A stretch of DNA of 60,000 bases, taken from contig NC_079879.1 of the NCBI RefSeq assembly GCF_029227915.1, positions 25,488,501 through 25,548,500 on the forward strand, in the 5' to 3' direction. Source of the DNA: Hydractinia symbiolongicarpus. Its lineage: Eukaryota; Cnidaria; Hydrozoa; Anthoathecata; Hydractiniidae. A program made the translations under genes and the position numbers. Below, one piece after another: positions 34,816 through 45,459 of the stretch; positions within the stretch are counted from its first letter, which is position 1, and each line of letters starts with the position of its first letter. The notes beneath the pieces are model-generated. The model made no database searches. It worked only from the letters and a program-made list of their open reading frames with translations, and was not told the DNA's origin.

Positions 34816-35447
34816 CTATACTCGCAGATAATCATAGGGGTGCAAGGTATAGAACGGATATCCATACACGATTCCTTTAATAACATTTGGCTCGTTATCG
34901 AGGTTGATGTCAACCAGTAGGCTATCTATGACTTTAATAAAATTTACATTTGGGTCGTTATCATTAAGGTTGATTTCAACCAGCAGACTTCTGAACCGGT
35001 CATAGCCGAGAATTTTCTTTGTCTTCAAATGTTCTGGAACATATTGGAGCGCTTCGGTTAGGATTCCGCTTATCTTTTCCAAATCAGCTAAATCTGATAA
35101 CTTTAGTTGTTGATTTTTTATAACCTCATAACACATAACACCGTATTTGTTCACACCCGCACTAACCATATACCTAATCGTTTTATATCATTTTCTAACT
35201 CCATGTCGATCTCAAGTCTTGCGAATGTTGCCCATGCTTTTTTTCTTGCTGCTACTCTGTGTAAAAGCTGTTCATCTTCATCAATTGGATACTCAAATCA
35301 TTCGTAGTATAATCCATTTCGAAATCTAAAATTTTCCAAGCATTGCGGGCAATAACCAGACACTGGCGCTGCTTTGATACAACATTATAACAAAGGTACA
35401 GAGGTATTGTAAAGATCCGTAAATTGTAATTGTACGTATGCTTCCAT
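34816..35447 (-). pseudogene. Unknown Polinton ORF with internal repeat
   Basis: Minus-strand gene starting near 35447 with breaks before about 35170, then a 117-residue open frame to 34816. An upstream frame holds a CPQC pair, suggesting a small zinc-binding part. In the C-terminal part a 25-residue unit is duplicated (SLLVEINLNDNDPNV then SLLVDINLDNEPNV). I do not recognise the family. It is convergent with the integrase. Confidence 0.5.
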
Positions 35448-35558
35448 ATTTGTTTTTATATTCCATTACTTTTTTCTACATCCATAGTGATTAAGTAATA
35501 TTATTTATTTATTTTTTGGTAACTCGCAAAAAGTCACAAAATTATCGCCTGCTTACAC

Positions 35559-36380
35559 CATATCGATACCGAACATCTCTTCGAAAAGTTCCCACGTATC
35601 TTTATCAGGCAGTGTACAGTGGTTCATGTAAAATTGTACGTGCCAAGGATATCTTCTTTGAATAGGCTCCGTGCATGTACGGCATTAGGATTGTCGCATT
35701 CAGGTTCTATTACTATCATATCAGGGTACCTTACTCTTAGAAGATTTATTCTCTTCGTGAGCTGTTTATGCTGAGATCGGATCATGTAGTGGTTATGTCT
35801 GCCAGTCATTCCATGCTCGTGAAGATCGTTCTTATCGACTACACATAGCACAGTATCTATAGGAATTCGATATGGAACATAGCGCGGTTGTAGTTGTTCG
35901 ATCTCCTGGCGTAGCTCTACATTCTGCTCTCTTTCAACTTGAAGGTCATCTCCAAGGATTTCCTGAGCCGTATCTTTTTCTTTAACAATCCCAGCAAGTT
36001 TTCGCATTTCTCTAGGCAACACCTCTTCTACAACCCACTCCATAAATTGTTCTGCTTCAGGTTTACCACACCTTAAGAAGAAACAATAAAGTCCGGGTTC
36101 CGTCAGCAAAACTGTGTTTGGTTGGGTATACTCAGAGTTGAGGACACCCCCGAGACCAGTAATAGCGTCGCCTAGCTTTATACTTCTCAGGAACAAGTGG
36201 CTTTATTGCTTGTACCCCAGCCTTTCTTTATATCCTACACCTCTCCATACATCAGAGGTAACGATACATTGATCTTTATCCTGGACATAAAAGGATCGGA
36301 CTTGTATTCCTTGGAAATAATCAACCATTACAAGATACATTCTTATCATGTTAATTTTTTTAAACCGAACATATTTTTTT
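35559..36380 (-). pseudogene. BRO-N domain protein in a Polinton
   Basis: The main frame (36196-35624) holds the second half of a BRO-N DNA-binding domain: NTVLLTEPGLYCFFLRCGKP, then EQFMEWVVEEVLPREMRK. The first half (VTSDVWRGVGYKE) is readable upstream in another frame to about 36300. A charged coiled-coil linker follows (QVEREQNVELRQEIEQLQ), and a C-terminal domain includes HEHGMTGRHNHYMIR. The last 20 codons lie in another frame, ending at about 35565. BRO-N proteins are typical of large DNA viruses and phages and bind DNA; in a Polinton this is an uncommon passenger. At least three frame breaks are present. Confidence 0.7.
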
Positions 36381-36563
36381 CATGGATAGTCCAAGAAAAA
36401 TTTTTTTTTTACATAAAGTAGAAAAGAGCTCAGGAAACCCAACGCGGCTGTCAAGGATAGAAAAATATCTGATTTGTTCTGGTGATTTTTAGGTCCAGAT
36501 CAACACCCCAACCGTTGGGGGTTTTGAAATTCACTTCTTTTATGCATACAAACACCACTAAAC

Positions 36564-37270
36564 TTAGTTGTTGATGTAGCTATATGCTTTAAACCGAGGG
36601 TTCCGCGGGTACACTGCTGAGTTGACATCAATGATCGTAGTTTTGTGGACCAAATCGATCCATAAAACCACCATTCGCTCGAGAATTCTATAACTCCTAG
36701 GGTGCTCCAACCTAATGTACAAGCAGGCATGTTTTGATTTTTTCAGTTGAGTTTTGATCTCTTCCCAAATGCTGATCATGTTGATTTCTTCATCAAGAAG
36801 CTTCATATCTGACCGTTCGTGTGGGTACCAGAGGAAGAGCTGCTTTTTTGTCTTCGAAGATTTTTCGGTAAAGCGGTATAAGACTTTAAAAGGAGCCACA
36901 AAGAGTGCTTTCTATGTCTGCCTAAAATCGCTATTTCAAGCAGAGATTGTCTTTTTATATCGAGATTCTCGTCTGCTATGCAGTCGTCGATAATGAACAT
37001 AGTATCTTCGCCAGTTAGGAGTGACGATAGTTTTTCAATCCATTCAAAAATTTGATCCTTGGGGTAGATCAAAAATATATAATCATCTTTCCAAAACGGA
37101 GGATCTATCAAGGTAAATGCTGTTCCATTGTATAGTCGGGTAACGAATAACTATATTGTGAACATTTTTTTTGTATTCACCTTCTAGAAGACTTGTTGTG
37201 TTTTCCCACAAGACGTTGGTCCTGTAAAGATTGTAGTATGGGGCTCTAAAACAATGTCTATTTGAGCCAT
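36564..37270 (-). pseudogene. Polinton FtsK/HerA-type packaging ATPase (broken)
   Basis: ATG at 37270-37268; Walker A reads GPTSCGKT at about residue 16. A stop follows after QQVF, and the frame shifts. The next part has Walker B-like MFIIDDCIADE and a GRHRKHSLWLL sensor region. A further shift leads to the C-terminal segment KKSKHACLYIRLEHPRSY. The family pumps DNA into capsids. It is placed directly downstream of the major capsid gene on the same strand (13-bp gap), the usual Polinton order. Confidence 0.85.
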
Positions 37271-37282
37271 TTATTTAAAACT

Positions 37283-38410
37283 TTAATACTCGACGCTATG
37301 AAATCTACCATCCAGAATGCTCAGTTGGGCATCTTGGAGCAGATAGATATAACATTTAACATCCCCTGTTCCATCGGCTTTCTTCGTCATCTTAAGTGTG
37401 ATACCGACCGACAATCTCTGTAAAGGTCTCCCAGTACCATGCAGATTATGATCAGGAGATGATCGAAAATCGATAAAAAGTGCATATCTCTCAGTCATGA
37501 ATTGACCTATTGTTACCGTGGAATCATGCCGACCGAATAGATTCACAATTTGCTCAAATTGATCCTCCCCAAGCACTGCGTGCGAATATAGATCATTGGG
37601 TTCACCTTCAACAGTGATGGATATATTGTCGATCTTCGGATTGTAGAATACTTCGTTCAACCCAGAGTACGCTTTAACTTTTAACAGGTCTACGAACAGC
37701 AATAGGACACCTTTCAAACTTTTCGCAGGGGTATCAATTTGGAGATTATAGTTGGTATTCTCTTTTTTAATGGTGATCACCTTGCTTCGAAGTATTCTCT
37801 CAAAGGGTAGTGCTAATAAATTATAGCGTGATACCATAGCACTTGCAAGCCCGTCGTGGTTTACTTTATCAAACCCTAATTAATTATTGGTGATCTTGTA
37901 AGTAGTATCTGCCGCTTTTGCTGCAGTAGATCCATACGATGCAAAATGAATAACAAATTGTAACCTGTCGTGTAATCCAGGTTGGTAGAACAGTAAATAT
38001 TTTGTCAATCAAACATCTTTCCCAGAGGGATACAGAAAGTATTACCATAGGCTGCAGCGATCGCTTTTTCTTCGTCTTCGCTAGTTTTTACTTGCACGGA
38101 TAGTACCATCTTTAGGTTTAATACCTCCTTGAATCAAGTTGTTTTCGCGCTCGAATTTAGATGCCCAGGCTCTTACCGATATTGGAAACAATAATACGCT
38201 TCGTGTTTGACCCAGCTAGTTCGAGATTTAACAAGAGTTTAAGGCTCCGAGGAAAAATGACATCATTCTGTCCCATATTTGTTACGTTGACATATTGATT
38301 GTAGATGGGACATGAATCACCTTTACACGCTGCTTTTACGCCCTAATTGCAAACATCGTTCTTAATTCTGCATAGGGATCGAGGGTTTTTCAAAATATGT
38401 TATTACTCAT
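37283..38410 (-). pseudogene. Polinton major capsid protein candidate (broken)
   Basis: ATG at 38410 (MSNNIF) with an early stop; the N-terminal half, down to about 37840, is split across frames. The C-terminal 184 residues (37837-37283) are open, with TIGQFMTERYALFIDFRSS and LHGTGRPLQRLSVGITL. These are consistent in length, position and pattern with the double jelly-roll capsid protein of Polintons. The call rests mainly on order (immediately upstream of the ATPase) and on the IDFRSSPDHNLHGTGR region. A related segment occurs at 46585-46851. Confidence 0.75.
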
Positions 38411-38542
38411 AGCTAGTTTATTATTAGATGATTTTTTGTTAAAATAAAATGGATAATCCAACATATAAAGGAGACGATTTTACACCTGAGGAAAATATCC
38501 CAGCCTGGCACTAGCTCGACGCAAACACCTAAATAAATAGAA

Positions 38543-39077
38543 ATGCAGGAGGGCACCAAGCTAACTCGTCAGATGGAACGGGTCAAACAATCGAAGATCG
38601 ACGCTCTTTATGACCATCTTGAGGAGACACTAACGCTATCGACTGCGAGACAATATCATGAATTTCGAGTGGAGGGGGATCGGCTTGTCTTTAAAGGTGT
38701 AGATATAACCGGCCTTGTGTATCAAAAAAGCGGGGAATTCCGATCAGTTGGTGCAATAACAACGAACCTGAAGGTCGGCCTTGTAAGGGATCTAGGCTTC
38801 ACAACTTTTCAGCTGTTGGATTACTCATATCCACCATTGTGCAAGCCTCGACAGGAGGTGGAGCAGCAGCTGCTGCTGCAGCAGCGGGAAGCGGTAGTGC
38901 TAGTAAACGTTTTGTACGAAAACAACTTGAAAGACTTAGATTTTTTTTATAATACTTGGCAGGGATAGCACTACCTGGTATCATGGGGATGCGATAGTCT
39001 CCTTCTTCTTTAGAGTTGCTGCAAAAGTTGTCAAATTTGTGGCTAAGCATTTGTACATGGCAAAAGATCGTAAATAG
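38543..39077 (+). pseudogene. Polinton ORF with Gly/Ala linker and membrane segment
   Basis: The first 85 residues are open (MQEGTKLTRQMERVKQSK to ITTNLKVGLVRDL). Near 38795 the frame shifts; the alternative frame reads STGGGAAAAAAAAGSGSASK, then a hydrophobic IALPGIMG stretch, and ends at TAG 39075-39077. It is divergent from the capsid gene. Function is unknown; the Gly/Ala run before a membrane helix recalls small virion membrane or core proteins. Confidence 0.5.
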
Positions 39078-39113
39078 AGTCGTGTGTGCAAAGCAAACAC
39101 ACACGAATGTTTC

Positions 39114-39464
39114 CTACTTTAACCAGATATAAGGGATGATGAGACCTATTCCGGTCGTAACCAAGACAGCCTTGTTATCTGCATGTTGCTCTGCTTCTAT
39201 TGCCTCGTGCACCTGCGGGGCCGCTAGGTGATGTTTACGGATAACGTGGCTCACCTGTGGCGGGCAGCGTTTAGTTGAGGTCTCAACAGGCTGCTTCATC
39301 TTGTTTAGATTAGCTTGAACCCCAATGTTTGCCTTTGCAGGTGCAATCAAGACATTGTTATTATAACCCTCAATTTTACCAATACGAAGATTCATATTTG
39401 AGGGTAACATGTACACGCTGGGCATGACAGCAAAATTGACGGGAGTTTGCGCATAGTGGAACAC
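39114..39464 (-). CDS. Conserved Polinton ORF ('MLPS' protein), C-terminal membrane helix
   Basis: Intact 116-residue frame. The segment SVYMLPSNMNLRIGKIEGYN and the following ANIGVQANLN align with the frame at 47812-48054 in the second relic, so this is a gene shared by two divergent elements. The C-terminus (AVLVTTGIGLIIPYIWLK) is a single membrane helix. It lies on minus, upstream of the capsid gene. Function is unknown; a minor virion protein is plausible. Confidence 0.6.
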   Translation of the reverse strand: MFHYAQTPVNFAVMPSVYMLPSNMNLRIGKIEGYNNNVLIAPAKANIGVQANLNKMKQPVETSTKRCPPQVSHVIRKHHLAAPQVHEAIEAEQHADNKAVLVTTGIGLIIPYIWLK

Positions 39465-39479
39465 CTTTTGGTAAAGTGT

Positions 39480-40107
39480 TATGCCTTACCCTACATTTTC
39501 TTCTCTCCGAACCATACTTTCAAACTTTTGTTGCAGAATTTGCCTCGCTGTATAATTGTCTGCGCCAGAACCTAGCAAGGATGCTTTTGCTTCCTCCTTT
39601 GTACAAGATCGAGGATCTAGCAGCTATTATCAACAAACAGGCTAATGGAAAGGCAGAGATTTTGTGTTGAATTATGGTTACTGCCGACTACTTGTAAATG
39701 ACGGATTTAAAGTTGTTATTAACAGAACACTGCAAGAGCTCATGGGTTTGAATGATCCTATTGACGGAAAGAATTATACGAAAGGTGACTATGATGTATA
39801 CTACAAGAGCGATGTATACATTCGGCTGAGACTAGTTTGCCCTCAGATTGATGAAGATAATTGTTTCCTTGATGGTAAAAAATCAAAGATTCTCGCGATG
39901 CTGCCCACCAAAGAGTTAAATGCTTGGGGAGATATGCTTACATGGAATTTCGAGACTCCGACATATCTTGCTCTGAAAGGATCGACAGACAGACTCGAAT
40001 TCATGCTGAGTGACGATTATCACCCTGGAAAAAACGCATCTTTTACAGGATTCACGATGCAGTTGCTTATAGAATTATATAATGAAAGAACACGGATGAT
40101 ACTATGA
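39480..40107 (+). pseudogene. Polinton structural protein candidate (minor capsid/penton-like?)
   Basis: The long open part (39664-40107, 147 residues) includes LLVNDGFKVVINRTLQELMG, DVYYKSDVYIRLRLVCP and a C-terminal FTGFTMQLLIELYNE. The upstream part (KIEDLAAIINKQANGKAEI) is in another frame, ending at 39670. The arrangement, a beta-rich protein in which short residue-counted loops lead to a final FxMxLxIEL strand, is compatible with the minor capsid protein of Polintons. I cannot confirm it without structure prediction. Its stop overlaps the next start as ATGA at 40104-40107. Confidence 0.4.
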
Positions 40108-40690
40108 AATTATATCCTACCTTACCGTCAAGCGCGCCTGAGGATGATGAAAGTCACGTCTACCGATTAAAAAAGATTGAAGAGATTGAACAATATTTAC
40201 GCAAGGACATCGAGGAACGGGACGGACTTGCAAAAAAGTTCAAGATGCATGGCACCTGGGTTCGCTATTGTGACCATGGACTATTAAGTTTAAATGTATC
40301 ACTACAGGAATTGGCATTGGTGCATCAGCCACGGGATTTGTAGCTCCCTTGTCTATTGCTATGGGAGGTATTGCATTAGCCATGGGAATAGGGCAGGCTG
40401 GCCTGAGGAATGCTTCAAAAATGTTAGGCGCAAAATCACAGAAACATGAAAGTATAAGGCTACTTGCTGAATAAAAGTTAAATTCTGTCGTTGATTTTAT
40501 ATCAAAGGCAATCGAAAATGGTGTTATCAGTGATTATGAGTTTAGCTTAATAATGCAGGAAAAACAGCGCTATATGGTATTAAAGGAACAGATAAGGCAA
40601 AGAGTTAAACGTATCGTCAATAATATCAATGAGCGGGGACGTGCTCAGCTAGTTGCAAAGGGCAGACAAGAAGGTCAAGAGGAAATTTAA
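40104..40690 (+). pseudogene. Transposon-associated helical protein with glycine-rich hydrophobic hairpin
   Basis: Starts MKLYPTLPSSAPEDDE and continues RLKKIEEIEQYLRKDIEER. A frameshift near 40290 is followed by a hydrophobic pair of helices (FVAPLSIAMGGIALAMG), an in-frame TAA at about 40471, then a helical tail ending RQEGQEEI at about 40690. This YRLxKIxEIExxLRxxIExR pattern with a glycine-rich hydrophobic hairpin is a recurring cnidarian transposon-linked protein (from memory). Function is unknown. It is the last gene I can assign to the Polinton. Confidence 0.6.
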
Positions 40691-40836
40691 AAAAAACTTC
40701 AATCTGTACAGATTGTCAGCGGTACTTAGATAAACCCCTACCTTATTTGATATAGGTAGAAGTATAGTTGAGAGGGGTACCCAATTGGGTACCCATATGA
40801 TGTCTTGGGGTTTATAGGAAAATATTCCTACAAAAC

Positions 40837-40985
40837 TACATGCGTTTATCATCGATTTCGCAACCGATTACAACACCAGTCTCCAAATCGATCAGTAGGT
40901 CTTCATTATGTACTATACGTCGCGATTTTTTAGCAAGTTGCTGTAAATATTTTTTAAGATGTTTTTCAAATATTTTTCAAGATGT
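40837..40985 (-). pseudogene. Short unidentified coding scrap
   Basis: A minus-strand frame of about 46 residues with non-random composition (KHLKKYLQQLAKKSRR, then HNEDLLIDLETGVVIGCEID) and stop at 40837-40839. It may be the C-terminus of a mobile-element gene or an exon. No family is recognised. Confidence 0.3.
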
Positions 40986-41183
40986 TTTTTTTAAGGAATT
41001 ATTCTGCCAGGAGGGGTCATGGCTTAGATGTTGATTTTACGCTACGCAAACTTAATAAGGGTCCGTGTTCTACCGAACAACTACCGAAAAACTGCTTGCC
41101 ACATTCAATAGACCGCACAGCGTAACATCTCCCTACTTTCCCGTTAACCCGGTGCAATAATAACATTCACTCGCGCATATGTA

Positions 41184-41257
41184 ATCGCCGCTGAGGGGAA
41201 CTGAAATTCAGTCTTCCGCACAAGGTGCGAGGGTTATAACCACAAAGTTACATCGCC
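41184..41257 (-). repeat. tRNA-derived SINE head
   Basis: On the minus strand: TGTGGTTATAACCCTCGCACC (A-box region) and, 30 bases on, a B-box region that reads TTTCAGTTCCCC instead of GTTCGATTCCCC. Order and spacing match tRNA-derived SINE heads. The B box is decayed, so it is inactive. Confidence 0.6.
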
Positions 41258-41289
41258 ATAAACTAGACCACTAAAAAGTGAGTGCTTTA

Positions 41290-42690
41290 CATGTTTAGCA
41301 GGAATTGAGGTCATAGGTTATCAAAACTGAAAAAAAGTCTTAACACAACAACATAAATAAAACTCTTACGATGTATGTTTGTAGCTAAAATCATAAAATT
41401 GGTTTGTCTAAATCTATACATGGAGAACATGATATACTTATCTTGATATACTTATCTCAACATGTAACGATTTATTAGAAACAAATATTACAAAAATTAA
41501 ATGCGTTTATGTGACAAAAAAAAAATAGATGTCAAACCTCAACAACACATCATTCAAAATGATTGTTGTAAATCTAGCTCTAGTCGTTTAATGTTCCTTC
41601 GTGATAATTGGATGCCGCGAGAAACTGGCTCATTGGTTATCCGTAAAAATCACGCATCGTGATTGGTTCACTACACGTGAGCGTTTCCAACAAAGTCAGT
41701 AAAGATATGTGACATCTATGACTTGCAGCTGCAAGATTTGTGCGTGCATTAGCACGACCCGGGTTTGGCAGATGGACAACGGCTATTATACATATAGAGA
41801 TATTTTTATGAAAAGGTTATGATGTGAGCAAAAACGATACCCATTTTGTGATGCGAAAGTCCATCTTTCAGTTTCGTTTCAAAGTCAGAGAAACTTCAAG
41901 TAGTTGGAAAGGTATGAAACAGAAATAAGAAGTATAAAATAAATATTAAACTAAATTATACAAAAATGTTCGGCCATTATAAGCAAAGTTATAGATAAAC
42001 AGAGCAAAATAACCTGCTAAAAAAGCTGTTCAAATCCATTGTAAAATTCAACCCACCAACAGTACCAACAAGATAAACACAAAATGACGTTATTATGTAT
42101 ATTATTTCATCAAACGACAATTTTCTGTTGACATTAGTTACACACCTTTACATTAAGCCCTTGAGTTGTAAAACTAATTTAACAAACACCGGTAATTTGC
42201 CGCACTATAAATTTTGAAATTATTTTATTTGCGTGGTAGTTATTTCCAACAATTTCAATAAATGGTTCGTTTTGCATTCAACAATGTTTTCTTTCAAAAC
42301 GATCATTACAATTGACTCAATTGAACATATAGTCTAGCGGTTTCCTGTGATTTCATCTTTTATCAGTGTTTTCATTTCTGGCAGCACGCTGTTGTATATG
42401 TTTCTGTTGTATATGTTTCTGTTGTTATGTTTTCTCCAATGTTAGTAGTATTAAAATTGTTACATGGTGTTTTTCATCACAACATGTGTTTGACAACATT
42501 GTTATGGTTAGGTAATAATTACTTGGAAATAGAGAAGTAGGGAGGAGTCAGACAAAGTATAGCTGATACATCTCTACTAAAAAAACAAACAAACGAAATA
42601 CCGTAAGTACTTTCCCATCACTGAGAGTATAACAACTGATTTTTATGTTTTATTTTTACTCTGTTCGATGATCTAAGACGTAGAAGTATA
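41290..42690. other. Intergenic upstream of the Asp-rich gene
   Basis: No gene recognised. It contains a scrap of the family B Helitron end (GGACAACGGCTATTATACATATAGAGAT, about 41774-41802). The sequence immediately before 42706 would hold the promoter of the next gene; I see no clear TATA box at a standard distance. Confidence 0.45.
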
Positions 42691-42705
42691 GCTCTGCTCG
42701 TCAAA

Positions 42706-43941
42706 ATGACGAGAACAACCTGGATAGCATTAAGCTTTTTTTTACTTGCTTTATTTTGGAATACAGGTAATGTGCTACTTCTATATCCTATCCCCTGTCA
42801 AATTACAACCTTTTTTTATTACGTTATGTAGCAAGTTTTTAGGTGTATGGATAGTTTTACTGATAGTTTTATCACTTTTTAAAATATTTTTCTTAGAATG
42901 CGCCTACAAATATTACGAATACCAAGATGATATTGAAGACGCAGTTAATGAAGCATTCAAGATTAATGACGACTACAATGATGAGGTTGATAACGTTAAT
43001 GATGAGAATGATGAGGATGCTGACGACGACAAAGATGACGATGATGATGGTGCAGATGTTATCGATGACCAAGTTGTGCAAGGTAAAAATGATCTAAATT
43101 TTTTTTGGAGCAAAATTAATTTCGTGCCATTAACCCCAAGCTTCTCACGCTTAACCCTATCACTGAGGAGATTTGAAGTAAATACCATGTAACTGAAATG
43201 GCGTCATTTCTGATCCCAATGTTGTCACAATATTGTTCAATGATAATAATAATAATAATAATAAAAAGCCACAACCTGTAAATTAAAAACAACTAAGATC
43301 AGGTATATTTTGGTCTATTTCATACCATCTTGTCCCAAAGGTCTTTTTTAAAAAAAAGTAAAAATTGAGTGGTAAAACACAAGTTTGCTAAATTACAGTT
43401 TTTATACGCATATTTTATATGCCTTCTACAACAATAAGTTAATCCAAAATGTCAAAAAGAAGAAAGAAATAGCTTACAAAGACTATAAAATCGAAAACAA
43501 CAAAGTAGATCTTTTGGTGTATTGAATGTGGCTATACGCACAAAACTTTATATTCATTAAATTTAAAAAAATGTTTGTGTTAACAATTCTAAATCAACAA
43601 AAGTCAGTTTTTCAGCATGCTGATTATGTCTTTGCCCAAAAACTCCTACACGAAAATGCCAAAACCACAATTTGGAACAAATTAAGTTTACATTTTAAAA
43701 ATAAGAAATTTCTGCACTTTATTTTTAGAAATCTTTGCAGGAAAAGAACTCCGTAAACCAAAAAAAAATCAGGAAAATATTTAAAATTAGTTCTTTCGGT
43801 ATATTGCATGTACCTTTTGCCACAGAAAATTAGCAGAAAAAACACACGAAATTTTTTTTGATCCCAATAACGTGATTAAAATTGATTGTTTTTATAATAA
43901 ATATTTTTTTTTATCCAGTAAGTAAATCTACTGAGAATTAA
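42706..43941 (+). CDS. Small secreted Asp-rich protein (three exons)
   Basis: Exon 1 (42706-42766) encodes MTRTTWIALSFFLLALFWNT, a good signal peptide. Exon 2 (42897-43082) begins at the TTCTTAG acceptor and encodes ECAYKYYEYQDDIED, then runs of Asp, Asn and Glu (DADDDKDDDDDGADVIDD) to the GTAAAA donor. A consistent last exon at 43919-43941 (TTATCCAG acceptor) gives VSKSTEN and TAA. Phases agree, with a total of 89 residues. The mature part is strongly acidic with one cysteine. Such proteins can bind Ca2+ or mineral, or act as acidic propeptides; the function is not known. No homologue is recognised, and the last exon is the least certain part. Confidence 0.55.
43242..43265. repeat. (AAT)n microsatellite
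   Basis: About eight TAA/AAT units in the intron after the Asp-rich exon. Confidence 0.9.
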
Positions 43942-44227
43942 GTCAGTATCTTCAGTAATACCTGAGAAATCTATTGTGTGTTGACATTTATTGTAAAATT
44001 AGGAAATTGAGCAATTTTAGGCATCTTTTTAGACGTCTTTTCTTAACCCAATGTCCTCATCAAATTATTTTTTTACCTGGAATCTGCGTGTATTTAGACT
44101 TTCTACAAGTATGCCTAGTCAAAACTGCAAAAAAATATGACGTCATTCTGGTGGAGTATTTCTCTCAAATCTATTTCGTAATCTATCCCTAGAACCCATA
44201 TATGACCTTAGAAACCCCTTTGTAACC

Positions 44228-45447
44228 ACCCACAAGGACGTCTAAAAAACGTCTAAAGACCCATGCATCGAAGTCTAGAAAACATCTAAATCTGGTCCAT
44301 TTTGTCCGCTTTTAAGATGTCTTTCGCAAGACGCCCGTTAGACGTCGAGGAAAAGACGTTTTTAAAACGTCTTGTAATGGACGCACTTAAGACGTCTAAA
44401 AAGTGAACAAAATAGACTAGTTTTAGACGTTTTATGGACGTTTTTATTAAACCGTTTTAAAGACGACTAGAGTGAACGCTTTTGAACGTCGTAAAATGCT
44501 TCTTTTAGACGTCGAAACATAACTTGTGTTTTTTTTGTAAAAAATAAGCATAGTATTTTCCAAAAAAAATTTGAGAATATTGTATGGTTTTTATCCAGGA
44601 TGATAAAAATATTCAAGAACCTGCTTGTAAAATAATATAATTTCCAAAAAAAAGTTTTATAAGAAAGTGTTATATAACATAAGGAACAGTTGTGTAAGAA
44701 AAAAATAACTAAGCCCAGAGTCAAATAATGATTGCAATAAATACCCAAACATTATCTAAACTTTAACTTTAACCTGTGTTTACGGTTTACAATCATATAT
44801 ACATCTTCTTCATATTGCTACATGAAGAAGATGCATAAAAAAATAACTTTCCAAATCTAAAGAGATTTATTTAAAATCTCCAAAACTATCTCTCACGGTA
44901 TAAAAATGTATGCGAACCTACCGAAAATGTACAGTTTTTCTTCAAAGCCTTGTTGTTACGAAAGTCGTTGCTTTAATCACAAAAACATTGAATTAGGAAG
45001 TTAATAAAGTACTTAGACAGGCTTTGAACTTATATTTTACAAAAATAAATTTAAACTAAAGTATATAAGGTTTATATTTAGTGCAGTGTTTCTTGTTTAA
45101 TTTTATTTCAAAAATGAATAAACAAAACAGATATCTCCAGGATAAACCACCGTCCAAGTTTTAATCAAAACACATCGAAAAAAAATTCTCGTTTGAAATT
45201 GATTTAAAGGACGTCTTACAAATGACATTTTTTGCTATACCTCTACAAGACGTCTAATAAACGTCTTTTTAAATACCTTTTAAATTCCGTCTTTTATAAA
45301 GCCAAGAAAGGACGTCTTTTAGACGTCGTAACTAAACACGATATAACTAGACGTCTAAAAGAGGTTTGGAAGACGGCTAGCAGCAACGTGTGCTTCAAAG
45401 ACGTAAAATAGACTTAATTTAAACGTCCTTTAGACGTCTTGTGTCGG
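44228..45447. mobile_element. Element with GACGTC-rich inverted ends
   Basis: The left end CACAAGGACGTCTAAAAAACGT (from 44231) matches the inverted right end CACAAGACGTCTAAAGGACGT (from 45443 on the minus strand). Inside each end the palindromic word AGACGTCT or near matches occur repeatedly (about 44230-44510 and 45205-45445), while the middle 700 bp has none. One more site lies outside at 44030. Clustered palindromic subterminal words are typical of transposase binding regions. No transposase ORF is visible, so it is non-autonomous. No superfamily can be assigned. Confidence 0.65.
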
Positions 45448-45459
45448 CTTGATAGTGAC

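Larger units (their letters stand above)
27721..40690. mobile_element. Degraded Polinton/Maverick element
   Basis: A 13-kb block with the Polinton gene set: protein-primed polymerase B, retroviral-like integrase, FtsK/HerA-type packaging ATPase and a major capsid protein candidate, plus several small ORFs. Left genes are on plus and the ATPase/capsid block on minus. Gene spacing is virus-like, with one ATGA stop/start overlap at 40104-40107. Nearly all genes carry stops or frameshifts, and the integrase core is deleted, so the copy is dead. I could not find terminal inverted repeats or the 6-bp target duplication; the true ends may lie within about 27.42-27.72 kb and 40.69-41.2 kb, or be lost. 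Confidence 0.85.

Noticed and set aside
42893-43188. Minus-strand frames opposite the Asp-rich exon
   Set aside because: Shadow of the GAT/GAC-rich plus-strand exon.
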